This document shows positions 17,814 through 30,096 of a stretch of DNA of 64,000 nucleotides, piece by piece. The stretch covers positions 117,716 to 181,715 of the forward strand of contig DATMAG010000079.1 of the NCBI GenBank assembly GCA_035560235.1. The letters are read 5' to 3'. Source of the stretch: DASRDU01 sp035560235. GTDB taxonomy: Bacteria; Acidobacteriota; Blastocatellia; RBC074. Under the pieces are notes generated by a model that was not told the origin of the DNA, ran no database searches, and was given only the letters and a program-made list of their open reading frames with translations. Within the stretch, counting starts at the first letter, position 1; each line of letters starts with the position of its first letter. Both the position numbers and the translations under genes were made by a program.

Positions 17814-19160
17814 ATGAAAAAAAATGCAGCAGGAAGCAGGGGAGCAGAGTCCGATTATTCTTCGTTGAGGCCGGGTCAGTCCGGCCAGCAGGCTGGTCAC
17901 TCATCGCTGACTACCCCCATTCTCAGCAGTTATTCCGAATCGGTTATTCCGGTTTCACAGGGTCTGCCTGACATTGTCTGTCTGTCACATCTGCGCTGGG
18001 ATTTCGTCTATCAGCGGCCACAGCACCTGCTGAGCCGTTGCGCCAGAGAACGCCGCGTCTTTTTCATTGAAGAGCCGCTTTATGATGCCACTGCCCCGAG
18101 TCTCGATCTCAGGCAGCACGAGAGCGGTGTTTGTGTGGTCGTTCCGCATCTGCCGCAGGGGCTGAACGAAGCTGAAAATGCGGCCATTGAACAATCACTG
18201 CTGATTGACGAACTCTTTCTTGAACGTGCGATCACCGATTACATTCTTTGGTATTACACTCCGATGGCGCTCAGTTTCACGCGGCATCTGGAGCCGCTGG
18301 CCATTGTCTACGACTGCATGGATGAACTCTCGGCCTTCAAAAATGCGCCGCCCGAACTGCGGCAGCGCGAGGCTGAACTGCTCGAACGCGCCGATCTGGT
18401 CTTCACCGGCGGCTACAGTCTGTATGAAGCCAAATGCAACCGCCATCCCAACGTGCATCCCTTTCCGAGCAGCATTGACGGCCCGCACTTTCGCCGCGCC
18501 CGTCGCGAGATGAAGGAACCGGCGGATCAGGCTGACATTCCGCATCCGCGGCTCGGTTACTGCGGCGTAATTGATGAGCGCATGGACAAGGAACTGATTG
18601 CCGGAATCGCCGAAGCGCGGCCTGACTGGCAGATCGTGATGCTCGGCCCGGTCGTCAAGATCGATCCCGCAGAACTGCCGCGCCGCGCGAACATTCATTA
18701 CCTCGGCGGCAAGTCATATCAGGAACTGCCGACCTATCTGGCCGGCTGGGACATTGCGCTGCTGCCGTTCGCGCACAACGAATCAACCCGTTATATCAGC
18801 CCGACCAAGACGCCCGAATATCTGGCGGCGGGGGTTCCGCCCATCTCGACCTCGATTCGCGATGTGGTGCATCCCTGGGGACAGCAGGGACTGGTGAAGA
18901 TTGCTGACACGACGCAGGAGTTCGTGGCGGCGGCAGAGTACCTGATGAGTCCCGAATTCAACTACAACGCGTGGCTGCGCCAGGTGGATGAAGTGCTGGC
19001 CTTCAATTCGTGGGATCGCACCTGGGCGCGGATGATGCATCTGGTCAATCTGACGGTCAGAAACCGTTATCCCGATCTGGTCCTGAGTGAGGCTCACCCC
19101 CCGGCTTCAGTCAGCAGTTCGAACCTGTCTGTTTCAGTCTCCCCGATCACTGGCGATTAG
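17814..19160 (+). CDS. Glycosyltransferase (GT-B fold)
   Basis: This 448-residue protein has a Ser/Gly-rich leader of about 50 residues and then a glycosyltransferase-B fold. The N-domain starts IVCLSHLRWDFVYQRPQHLLSR and the C-domain has LGYCGVIDERMDKELI, WQIVMLGPVVKID and the nucleotide-sugar phrase TPEYLAAGVPPISTSIRDVV. It resembles group 1 transferases often paired with UDP-galactopyranose mutase. The glf start is 21 bases after its stop, so the likely donor is UDP-galactofuranose or UDP-galactose (inference). GGAGAG lies directly upstream of the ATG. No signal or transmembrane segment is present; it acts in the cytoplasm or at the membrane surface. Confidence 0.85.
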   Translation: MKKNAAGSRGAESDYSSLRPGQSGQQAGHSSLTTPILSSYSESVIPVSQGLPDIVCLSHLRWDFVYQRPQHLLSRCARERRVFFIEEPLYDATAPSLDLRQHESGVCVVVPHLPQGLNEAENAAIEQSLLIDELFLERAITDYILWYYTPMALSFTRHLEPLAIVYDCMDELSAFKNAPPELRQREAELLERADLVFTGGYSLYEAKCNRHPNVHPFPSSIDGPHFRRARREMKEPADQADIPHPRLGYCGVIDERMDKELIAGIAEARPDWQIVMLGPVVKIDPAELPRRANIHYLGGKSYQELPTYLAGWDIALLPFAHNESTRYISPTKTPEYLAAGVPPISTSIRDVVHPWGQQGLVKIADTTQEFVAAAEYLMSPEFNYNAWLRQVDEVLAFNSWDRTWARMMHLVNLTVRNRYPDLVLSEAHPPASVSSSNLSVSVSPITGD

Positions 19161-19180
19161 CGTGAAAGGGGAGGCACCTG

Positions 19181-20290
19181 ATGTTTGATTATCTGATTGT
19201 CGGAGCCGGGTACGCCGGCAGTGTGCTGGCCGAACGGCTGGCGCGCGGGGCGGACAAAAAAGTGCTGATCGTGGACAAGCGCCCGCACATCGGCGGCAAC
19301 GCCTACGATCATTACAACGAGGCGGGCATTCTGGTTCACAAGTACGGCCCGCACATCTTTCATACGAATTCACGCGAGGTCTTTGAATACCTCTCGCAGT
19401 TCACCGCGTGGCGGCAGTACGAGCATCGCGTTCGCGCCAGTGTGGACGGGCAGTTGCTGCCGATTCCGATCAACCTCGATACGGTCAACCGGCTTTACGG
19501 GCTGAATCTGACCTCGTTTCAGCTTGAGGATTTCTTTGCCTCGGTCGCTGAAAAGCGGGAGCAGATTCGCACCTCCGAGGATGTGATCGTCAGCCGGGTG
19601 GGCCGCGACCTGTACGAGAAGTTCTTTCGCAACTACACGCGCAAACAGTGGGGACTCGATCCGTCAGAACTTGACGCTCAGGTCACGGCGCGCGTTCCGG
19701 TGCGCACCAACCGCGATGATCGTTACTTCACTGACACCTATCAGGCGATGCCGAAGCACGGTTACATGCGGATGTTCGAGAACATGCTCGATCACGCGAA
19801 CATCAGAATCATGCTCAATACCGATTACCGCGAGATCGAGCGCGTGATTCCGTTCCGCGAGATGATTTACACGGGGCCGGTGGATGAGTTCTTCGACTTC
19901 CGGTTCGGCAAGCTGCCGTACCGCTCGCTCGAATTCAAACACGAGACGCTCGATCAGGAAGTCTGGCAGCCCGCGCCGGTCGTCAACTATCCGAACGAAC
20001 ACGCGTACACGCGCATTACGGAATTCAAGTATCTGACCGGGCAGGAACACAAAAAAACGAGCATCGTTTACGAATTTCCGCGAGCCGAGGGCGATCCGTA
20101 CTATCCCGTACCGAGACCGGAGAACACAGAGTTGTATAAGAAGTATCAGGCGCTCGCTGAAGCGACGCCGGGCGTCCATTTCGCCGGACGGCTGGCGACC
20201 TACAAGTATTACAACCAGGATCAGGTCGTCGCCCAGGCGCTGACGCTTTACAAAAAGATCACCGGCGCAAAGCCGACAGCAGTGAAGTAA
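19181..20290 (+). CDS. glf: UDP-galactopyranose mutase
   Basis: The 369-residue flavoenzyme converts UDP-galactopyranose to UDP-galactofuranose. Seen are the FAD-binding MFDYLIVGAGYAGS (GxGxxG at 8-13), the KRPHIGGNAYD loop, YGPHIFHT, NYTRKQWG, the conserved PRAEGDPYYPVP and the C-terminal FAGRLATYKYYNQDQVV. Length and motif order match the bacterial Glf family. AGGGGAGG upstream of ATG 19181 fixes the start. With galE and the transferase upstream it forms a compact galactofuranose route, probably for an exopolysaccharide or O-antigen-like glycan. Confidence 0.95.
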   Translation: MFDYLIVGAGYAGSVLAERLARGADKKVLIVDKRPHIGGNAYDHYNEAGILVHKYGPHIFHTNSREVFEYLSQFTAWRQYEHRVRASVDGQLLPIPINLDTVNRLYGLNLTSFQLEDFFASVAEKREQIRTSEDVIVSRVGRDLYEKFFRNYTRKQWGLDPSELDAQVTARVPVRTNRDDRYFTDTYQAMPKHGYMRMFENMLDHANIRIMLNTDYREIERVIPFREMIYTGPVDEFFDFRFGKLPYRSLEFKHETLDQEVWQPAPVVNYPNEHAYTRITEFKYLTGQEHKKTSIVYEFPRAEGDPYYPVPRPENTELYKKYQALAEATPGVHFAGRLATYKYYNQDQVVAQALTLYKKITGAKPTAVK

Positions 20291-20310
20291 CTGAGTCCAC
20301 GATTCCAGTC

Positions 20311-21486
20311 ATGGCGCTGTTCAGAAGCTTCTTTCAGGCCGGCTTTGAGGGAGCGACCGGCTACAACCGGCACGGCGAATGGATAGATCAGATTGCCGCT
20401 ACCGAACACGATCTGTTTGCTGACGAGGATTATCAGCGACTGCGCGAAGCCGGGCTGCTGACGGTGCGCGAGGCCGTGCGCTGGCCGCTCGTTGACCGCA
20501 ACCGCGATTATGATTTCTCGTCGCTGGAGCCGTTTCTGGCGGCGGGCGCAAAACACGGCATCGAAATCATCCACGATCTTTTTCATTTCGGTTATCCCGC
20601 TCACATTGATCTGTTCTCGGCTGATTTCCCGCGGCGGTTTGCTGATTACTGCTTCGCGGTGGCCGATTACCTGGCGCGACAGACGCCGGGCGTGATCTAT
20701 TTCACGCCGGTCAATGAACCATCATTCTTTTCGTGGGCGGCGGGCGAAGTCGGATTGTTCGCTCCGCACGCGGTCGGGCGCGGCTGGGAACTGAAGGTAC
20801 AACTCATCGAAGCGGCCATTCAGGGCATCAATGCCATCCGGGCCGCGTGCCCGCTGGCGCGCATCGTCAATGCCGATCCGCTCTGCCGCGTGACAGCTCC
20901 GCCCGGTCGCGCGGACCTGCGGGACGAGGTGGAGTATTTCAATACGAAGGTGGTCTTTCAAAGCTGGGACATGCTGTGCGGCAGGCTGATGCCGGAACTC
21001 GGCGGCAGCCCGCAGCACCTGGACATTGTCGGCATCAATTACTACTGGACAAATCAGTGGGAATGGGGCCGGGCCGGAGGGCCGCTCGGCAGCGATGACC
21101 CGCGCCGCGTCTGCCTGAGCGAACTCGTTCATTCGGTCTGGCTGCGGTACGGCCACGAGATGCTGATTACTGAAACAAGCCAGGTCAGTGAATCGCGCGC
21201 CGCCTGGCTGCGCGAACTCGCCGACGAAGCGAAAACAATGCTCGATGAAGGCCTGCAGCTGCACGGCATCTGTCTCTATCCGATTCTTGGCATGCCTGAG
21301 TGGCACGCGCGCCATGAATGGACGCAGATGGGCCTGTGGGAACTGAGAAACGGCAGCGGCAGACTCGAACGTGTCCTGCATGAACCGATGATGGAAGCGC
21401 TGCGTGAGGCGCAGTGGCTGGAAGAACACCCTCGCAGAACTGTCCAACAGAACTTCCGCGAGATCGGAACTTCTGAAGGCGCCTGA
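20311..21486 (+). CDS. GH1-like (clan GH-A) protein linked to the glf cluster
   Basis: This 391-residue TIM-barrel protein has a probable acid/base Glu136 in YFTPVNEPSFF and a probable nucleophile Glu288 in MLITETSQ, plus EIIHDLFHFGYP and VGINYYWTNQWEW. It is related in plan to the minus-strand protein at 10635-11906 but clearly diverged. At under 400 residues it is short for GH1. There is no signal peptide. It begins 20 bases after glf, so it is likely in the same transcript and may trim or proof-read glycan intermediates; this is inference. Confidence 0.75.
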   Translation: MALFRSFFQAGFEGATGYNRHGEWIDQIAATEHDLFADEDYQRLREAGLLTVREAVRWPLVDRNRDYDFSSLEPFLAAGAKHGIEIIHDLFHFGYPAHIDLFSADFPRRFADYCFAVADYLARQTPGVIYFTPVNEPSFFSWAAGEVGLFAPHAVGRGWELKVQLIEAAIQGINAIRAACPLARIVNADPLCRVTAPPGRADLRDEVEYFNTKVVFQSWDMLCGRLMPELGGSPQHLDIVGINYYWTNQWEWGRAGGPLGSDDPRRVCLSELVHSVWLRYGHEMLITETSQVSESRAAWLRELADEAKTMLDEGLQLHGICLYPILGMPEWHARHEWTQMGLWELRNGSGRLERVLHEPMMEALREAQWLEEHPRRTVQQNFREIGTSEGA

Positions 21487-21566
21487 GCGCAGGCGCAATT
21501 TCCCGCTGATTCAGACTCCCTGTTGATTCCCATCCCCGCACCTGACCTGGTGAGGCAGAGACAGTC

Positions 21567-22226
21567 ATGTCTCAGATCTTCCATCGCAGCACCAACACCA
21601 TTGCCCGCGTCAGCATCTTTGGCGCGCTCTTCATCCTGGCCGCGCTGACGTGGATGAGTTACGGCATCAACAGCTCTTCCTACGTCACTCAGGCCTTCGT
21701 GGCGCGGGAGCAGCCGGTGCAGTTTTCGCACAAGCATCACGTCGGTGATGACGGGATTGACTGCCGCTACTGTCACACCTCGGTCGAGCAGTCGGCCTTT
21801 GCCGGAATCCCGCCGACCAAAACCTGCATGAACTGCCATTCGCAGTTATTCCTCAGGAGCGCCTATCTCGAACCAGTGCGCGCGAGCTGGCGCGACAACA
21901 AGCCGCTGCAGTGGACGCGGGTGCACGATCTGCCTGATTTCGTCTACTTCAATCACAGCATTCATGTAAACAAGGGCGTGGGCTGTTCGACCTGTCACGG
22001 GCGGGTTGATCAGATGCCGCTCGTTTATCAGGCCAGTTCGCTGCAGATGGAATGGTGTCTGGGCTGTCACCGGCAGCCGGAGAAATTCGTTCGCCCGCGT
22101 GACCAGATTTACAACATGGCCTGGGAGCCGCCGCCCGATCAGCTCGAACAGGGTCGCCGCCTCGTCAGGGACTACAAGATTCAGGATGCCCGCACCCTGT
22201 CGAGTTGTTCGACCTGTCATCGTTGA
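21567..22226 (+). CDS. actA: Alternative complex III subunit ActA, pentaheme cytochrome c
   Basis: The 219-residue protein has one N-terminal membrane anchor (about 14-33) and five CxxCH heme sites, at residues 66, 87, 140, 164 and 214. Five hemes and the class III-like spacing match ActA, the periplasmic pentaheme subunit of alternative complex III, which oxidises menaquinol and passes electrons to cytochrome c or directly to an oxidase. It opens an actABCDEF operon with very short gene gaps, followed directly by a caa3-type oxidase. Confidence 0.92.
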   Translation: MSQIFHRSTNTIARVSIFGALFILAALTWMSYGINSSSYVTQAFVAREQPVQFSHKHHVGDDGIDCRYCHTSVEQSAFAGIPPTKTCMNCHSQLFLRSAYLEPVRASWRDNKPLQWTRVHDLPDFVYFNHSIHVNKGVGCSTCHGRVDQMPLVYQASSLQMEWCLGCHRQPEKFVRPRDQIYNMAWEPPPDQLEQGRRLVRDYKIQDARTLSSCSTCHR

Positions 22227-22241
22227 AGAGAGGTATCGAAG

Positions 22242-25583
<3,342 letters not shown>

Positions 25584-25590
25584 ACGAACC

Positions 25591-27003
25591 ATGCAGGAAA
25601 TTGAGCGGCATCCGAATGAGCAGCGACTGAGCGACAGCATCCCGGTGATTGCGCCGGGGCATACGTTCGCTTCAGTCACCGACAAGATCAGCGCGATTGT
25701 GCTGACGCACCGCACGCCCATCGGCTGGTTCATCGGCGCAGGCATCGCCTTTGCGCTGACGATGCTGCTGTTTGTCGCGGTCGCTTATCTGATCCTCAAA
25801 GGCACGGGCATCTGGGGCATCAACATTCCGATTGCCTGGGCGTTTGCGATTACGAATTTCGTCTGGTGGATCGGCATCGGGCACGCGGGGACGCTGATTT
25901 CAGCGATTCTTTTACTGCTGCGGCAAAGGTGGCGCACTTCGATCAATCGCTTTGCCGAAGCGATGACGCTCTTTGCCGTCGCCTGCGCGGGACTCTTTCC
26001 GGTCATTCACCTGGGGCGGCCCTGGCTGTTTTACTGGCTGCTGCCTTATCCGAACACGATGAGCATCTGGCCGAACTTTCGCAGTCCGCTGATGTGGGAC
26101 GTGTTTGCAGTTTCGACTTATGCCACGGTGTCGCTGCTGTTCTGGTACGTCGGGCTGATTCCCGATCTGGCAACGCTGCGCGACCGGGCGCGCCATCGGT
26201 TCGGGCAGATTGTTTACGGCATGCTCGCGCTCGGCTGGCGCGGCTCGGCGATTCACTGGAACCGTTATGAAACGGCTTCGCTGCTGCTCGCGGGGCTGGC
26301 GACGCCGCTCGTCGTGTCGGTGCATACGGTGGTGAGCTTCGACTTTTCGATTGCCATTCTGCCGGGCTGGCACACGACGATCTTCCCGCCTTACTTCGTC
26401 GCGGGCGCGATCTATTCAGGCTTTGCGATGGTGCTGACGATTGCGATTCCGCTCCGCAAATTTTACGGGCTGGAGGATTTCATCACCGAGCGTCACCTGC
26501 GGAATATGGCGAAGATCATGCTGGCGACGGGGCTGATTGTCGGTTACGGCTACACGATTGAAGCGTTCATGGCCTGGTACAGCTCGAATACGTTTGAAGA
26601 GTTCATGATCAAAAACCGGATGACGGGGCCGTATGCGCCGTCTTACTGGTCGCTGATTCTGTGCAACATCATCGTGCCGCAACTGCTCTGGTTTCGCCGG
26701 GTCAGAGGCAGCGTGCCCGGGCTGTTCATTCTGTCGCTGGTCGTCAACACAGGCATGTGGCTGGAGCGGTTCATCATCATTGTGACGAGCCTGCACCGCG
26801 ATTTTCTGCCTTCGTCGTGGGGTATGTTTCGCCCGACGTTCTGGGACTGGGCCACTTACATCGGCACGCTTGGTTTGTTTACGGCGCTGCTGTTCCTGTT
26901 CATTCGCTTCCTGCCGATGATTTCGATTTTTGAAATGCGAACGCTGCTGCCGCGCACCGAAACCGGCGAGCACAGCGCCGCACCGGAAAGGAGGCCCGCA
27001 TGA
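25591..27003 (+). CDS. actC: Alternative complex III subunit ActC (NrfD-like)
   Basis: This 470-residue integral membrane protein has about ten helices and the NrfD/PsrC fold (GWFIGAGIAFALTMLL, FVWWIGIGHAGTLISA, IHLGRPWLFYWLLPYP). In the known complex ActC is one of two NrfD-type subunits and holds a quinol site near ActB. It starts 7 bases after actB and overlaps actD by four bases (ATGA), so the genes are translationally coupled. Confidence 0.93.
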   Translation: MQEIERHPNEQRLSDSIPVIAPGHTFASVTDKISAIVLTHRTPIGWFIGAGIAFALTMLLFVAVAYLILKGTGIWGINIPIAWAFAITNFVWWIGIGHAGTLISAILLLLRQRWRTSINRFAEAMTLFAVACAGLFPVIHLGRPWLFYWLLPYPNTMSIWPNFRSPLMWDVFAVSTYATVSLLFWYVGLIPDLATLRDRARHRFGQIVYGMLALGWRGSAIHWNRYETASLLLAGLATPLVVSVHTVVSFDFSIAILPGWHTTIFPPYFVAGAIYSGFAMVLTIAIPLRKFYGLEDFITERHLRNMAKIMLATGLIVGYGYTIEAFMAWYSSNTFEEFMIKNRMTGPYAPSYWSLILCNIIVPQLLWFRRVRGSVPGLFILSLVVNTGMWLERFIIIVTSLHRDFLPSSWGMFRPTFWDWATYIGTLGLFTALLFLFIRFLPMISIFEMRTLLPRTETGEHSAAPERRPA

Positions 27004-27548
27004 CAACCGGCGAGCAACAACCGCCCCTGTATGGCCTGATGGCCGAATTTGAAAACCCGGATGCGCTGATTGCCGCGACGCGCCGCGCGTATGAGGCAGG
27101 CTATCGGAAGATGGACGCTTACACGCCGTTTCCGATTGAGGAGTTGTCTGAGGCGCTCGGCTTTCATCGCAACGCGCTGCCGCTGATCGTGCTGATTGGC
27201 GGGCTGATGGGAACCATCGGCGGTTACGGGCTGCTCTACTGGACTTCAGTGATTGACTATCCGATCAACGTTGGCGGTCGCCCGTTTCATTCGTGGCCCG
27301 CGTTCATCCCGATTACGTTTGAGACGACAGTGCTGTGCGCGGCGCTCGCGGCAGTGCTTGGCCTGCTGGCGCTGAACGGCCTGCCGATGCCGCACCATCC
27401 GGTTTTCAATGCGCCGAACTTTGCGCTGGCCTCGCGCAACAAGTTCTTTCTGTGCATCGAGGCCGCCGATCCGAGGTTCGATTACGAACGGACAAAGGAT
27501 TTTCTGCTCCATCTGAACGCGCGCGAGGTCACCGATGTTGAGAGTTGA
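27000..27548 (+). CDS. actD: Alternative complex III subunit ActD (DUF3341)
   Basis: The 182-residue protein has an N-terminal cytoplasmic domain (YGLMAEFENPDALIAATRRAYEAGYRKMDAYTPFP) typical of DUF3341 and two transmembrane helices at about 60-80 and 97-122. ActD is a small structural subunit that contacts ActC. The start ATG overlaps the actC stop, and its own stop lies inside the chosen actE start region. Confidence 0.92.
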   Translation: MTTGEQQPPLYGLMAEFENPDALIAATRRAYEAGYRKMDAYTPFPIEELSEALGFHRNALPLIVLIGGLMGTIGGYGLLYWTSVIDYPINVGGRPFHSWPAFIPITFETTVLCAALAAVLGLLALNGLPMPHHPVFNAPNFALASRNKFFLCIEAADPRFDYERTKDFLLHLNAREVTDVES

Positions 27549-28428
27549 GAAAACAAGGCCGATGTCAAAACAGGCCCGAACAGAGCATTCAAAAGCCGCG
27601 GATTGTCTCGTTCAGCCCCGAAAGAGACGCGATTCAGTAACCGGGCGTTGTGCCAATCAGGCCCCTTTCGGGGCGAATCACGAAATAATCATTGAGGCGG
27701 CAGCATCGCTTCATATCAGGCTGCTGAATCGCGCGCCTGTCGGAGCTGCGAAACCGCAGTCATCCACGCTTCACGCCTCTTCGTGTTCTTCGTGGAGAAA
27801 TATTTTTCTGCTCCTGTTGCCGCTGATGCTGCTCGCCGGTTGTCGTCAGGACATGCACAATCAGCCGAAATACATTCCGCTCAGACCGAGCGAGTTTTTT
27901 GCTGACGGGCAATCAGCGCGCAAGCCTGTTGACGGCACAGTCGCGCGCGGGTCGCTCAGCAACGATGTTTTCATTCCGGCAAAGACCGCCGCGCCCGCTG
28001 CGACAGGCAGCAGTCAGAACGCTTCAGCCTCAACCGGCACACAGACCGGCTCGCAGACCGGGGCGGGCAGCTTTCCGTTTCCGATCACTGCCGAGGTGCT
28101 GGCGCGAGGCGAGGAGCGATTCAACATCAACTGTTCACCGTGCCACGGGCGGACTGGTTATGGCGATGGCATGGTGGTGCGGCGCGGCTTTCCGCAACCG
28201 CCGTCATATCACATTGATCGTTTGCGCAACGCGCCGAACACGCATTTCTTCGAGGTGATGACCAATGGCTTCGGGCGAATGTGGAGTTATGCCGATCAGG
28301 TCAGTCCGCGCGACCGCTGGGCGATCATCGCTTACATCCGCGCGCTGCAACTGAGCCAGAACGCAACCGTTGCCGATGTGCCTGCGGACAAACAGCAGCA
28401 GCTCAATCAGAAAGGTCAGACGCGATGA
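27535..28428 (+). CDS. actE: Alternative complex III subunit ActE, monoheme lipoprotein with odd N-terminal extension
   Basis: The functional part is an ActE lipoprotein: a hydrophobic segment ending in lipobox LLAGC (around 27828-27842), a Ser/Thr/Gly linker, and a cytochrome c domain with heme site CSPCHG and GFGRMWSYADQVSPRDRW, probably supplying the Met ligand. The ATG at 27535 overlaps the actD stop by 14 bases, but it puts about 100 residues of unfamiliar, low-similarity sequence before the signal peptide. No better in-frame ATG exists downstream. That extension is encoded by DNA with a 10-bp inverted repeat (27615-27674) and a duplicated TTCTTCGTG-type word (27777-27797). It looks like inserted intergenic repeat DNA that stays open by chance. 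A non-ATG start nearer the signal peptide is possible. The stop overlaps actF (ATGA). Confidence 0.85.
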   Translation: MLRVEKTRPMSKQARTEHSKAADCLVQPRKRRDSVTGRCANQAPFGANHEIIIEAAASLHIRLLNRAPVGAAKPQSSTLHASSCSSWRNIFLLLLPLMLLAGCRQDMHNQPKYIPLRPSEFFADGQSARKPVDGTVARGSLSNDVFIPAKTAAPAATGSSQNASASTGTQTGSQTGAGSFPFPITAEVLARGEERFNINCSPCHGRTGYGDGMVVRRGFPQPPSYHIDRLRNAPNTHFFEVMTNGFGRMWSYADQVSPRDRWAIIAYIRALQLSQNATVADVPADKQQQLNQKGQTR

Positions 28429-29606
28429 GTCAGGCAGCTTATACACCGCCGCCGGTTATTGACCGCATTCAGTCACGCGCCCTGATCGCGGGCGGCATCG
28501 GGCTGATTGCGTGTGTGATCGGCGCGTTTTTCAAACCGGCGCAATTTTTCAATTCGTGGCTGATCAGCTTTATGTTCGTCATCGGCATCACGCTCGGCTG
28601 TCTGGCGCTGGTGATGCTGCAATACCTGACGGGCGGCGCATGGGGCCTGGTCATCAGGCGCGTGCTGGAATCGGCCACGCGCACGCTGCCGCTGATCGTG
28701 CTGCTCTTTATTCCGCTCCTCTTCGGCCTGCAGAAACTCTACGCGTGGGCGCGGCCCGCCGAGGTCGCGGCGCATGAAGCGCTGCAGCACAAGCGGCTTT
28801 ATCTGAACGTCCCGTTCTTTCTGGTGCGGGGGGTGATCTATTTTGCGGCGTGGCTGCTGCTGGCTTACTTCCTGAACAAGTGGTCGCGGCAGCAGGATCA
28901 GGCGAATGACGCGCGACTGGAGCGGCGCTTTCAGTTATTGAGCGGCGGCGGGCTGGTGCTTTATGTGCTGACCGTGACGTTTGCCGTGATTGACTGGGTG
29001 ATGTCGCTTGAGCCGGAGTGGTTCTCAACGATTTTCGGGCTGCTCTTCGTCGCTGGTCAGGGACTCTCGGCTATGGCCTTTGTGATTGCGGCGCTGGTTG
29101 TTCTGTCGCGGTATGAACCGCTCGCGCACGTGATTTCACGCGGTCATCTGCACGATCTGGGCAAGCTGATGCTCACGTTTGTGATGCTCTGGGCCTATCT
29201 GTCGTTCTCGCAGTTTCTGATCATCTGGTCAGGCAATCTGCCCGAAGAGACCGTCTGGTATGTCGAACGGCTGCGCGGGGGATGGCAGTGGATCGGGCTG
29301 CTGCTCGTGCTCTTTCACTTTGCGCTGCCGTTTCTGCTGCTGCTCTCAAGCGATCTGAAACGCAGCGGGCGGCTGATGATTCCGGTGGCGCTGCTGGTGA
29401 TGGCGATGCGGGCCGTTGATCTCTTCTGGATCATTGCCCCGGCGCTCAACAGGGAGCATCTGGCCGTGCACTGGATGGACATTGCCGCGCTCGTCGGTCT
29501 GAGCGGCCTCTGGCTGGCCTTCTTTGCGTGGCAGCTTCGCCGCCGCCCGCTGCTGCCGGTCAATGATCCGCATTTCGGAGAGGTATTGCAGCATGAACAC
29601 CACTGA
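28425..29606 (+). CDS. actF: Alternative complex III subunit ActF (NrfD-like)
   Basis: This 393-residue protein has about ten hydrophobic helices and is the second NrfD-type subunit of the complex. It has DWVMSLEPEWFSTIFGL, AYLSFSQFLIIWSGNLPEET and WIGLLLVLFHFALPF, all typical of ActF. ATG 28425 overlaps the actE stop (ATGA), which fixes the start; a longer frame back to 28281 is an overlap artefact. The following small gene begins within its last five codons. Confidence 0.92.
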   Translation: MSQAAYTPPPVIDRIQSRALIAGGIGLIACVIGAFFKPAQFFNSWLISFMFVIGITLGCLALVMLQYLTGGAWGLVIRRVLESATRTLPLIVLLFIPLLFGLQKLYAWARPAEVAAHEALQHKRLYLNVPFFLVRGVIYFAAWLLLAYFLNKWSRQQDQANDARLERRFQLLSGGGLVLYVLTVTFAVIDWVMSLEPEWFSTIFGLLFVAGQGLSAMAFVIAALVVLSRYEPLAHVISRGHLHDLGKLMLTFVMLWAYLSFSQFLIIWSGNLPEETVWYVERLRGGWQWIGLLLVLFHFALPFLLLLSSDLKRSGRLMIPVALLVMAMRAVDLFWIIAPALNREHLAVHWMDIAALVGLSGLWLAFFAWQLRRRPLLPVNDPHFGEVLQHEHH

Positions 29607-30096
29607 TCATCCACACACGCCGGATGTCAGCGACATCCGCAATCCGGATGTGGCGCACGAAGCGAGCGATGTGAATGTGCGCGCGATCTTCTGGTTCATC
29701 GTCATTCTGACAGCGTTCGCAGTGGTCGTGCATCTGGTGGTGTGGGGGCTGTTCGATCTGTTTGAGAATCACGCGGAGAAGAGTGAACCGCCGCCCCGCT
29801 CGCTTCTCGGGGTCGGAGTGCAGCGGCTGCCGCCGGAACCGCGCCTGCAACTCGCGCCGGGACACGAGAGCCATCCGCTCGATGATCTGAAGAAGCTGCG
29901 CGAGGAAGAAGACAGCCGTTTGCAGAATTACGGCTGGGTGGATCAGCAGCGAGGCATCGTTCACATCCCGATTGACCAGGCCAAAAAGCTGCTGATCGAA
30001 AGGTCGCAGTCAGCTTCACCGCAGACCGTCTGGCCTGATGAAACGATGCCGGGCGGCCCGAGTTCAGGAAGAATGCCGGAGCGAAGAAATCAATGA
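29593..30096 (+). CDS. Single-helix membrane protein of the ACIII/caa3 operon
   Basis: The 167-residue protein has a short polar N-terminus (NPDVAHEASDVNVRAIFW), one transmembrane helix at about 30-54 and a periplasmic tail with LPPEPRLQLAP and RLQNYGWVDQQRGIVHIPIDQAKKLL. This pattern recurs between actF and the oxidase genes in acidobacteria as I know them. It may be an accessory ACIII subunit (the ActG position), but the function is not established. It overlaps actF by 14 bases and the next gene by 4, so it is firmly in the operon. Confidence 0.75.
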   Translation: MNTTDHPHTPDVSDIRNPDVAHEASDVNVRAIFWFIVILTAFAVVVHLVVWGLFDLFENHAEKSEPPPRSLLGVGVQRLPPEPRLQLAPGHESHPLDDLKKLREEEDSRLQNYGWVDQQRGIVHIPIDQAKKLLIERSQSASPQTVWPDETMPGGPSSGRMPERRNQ

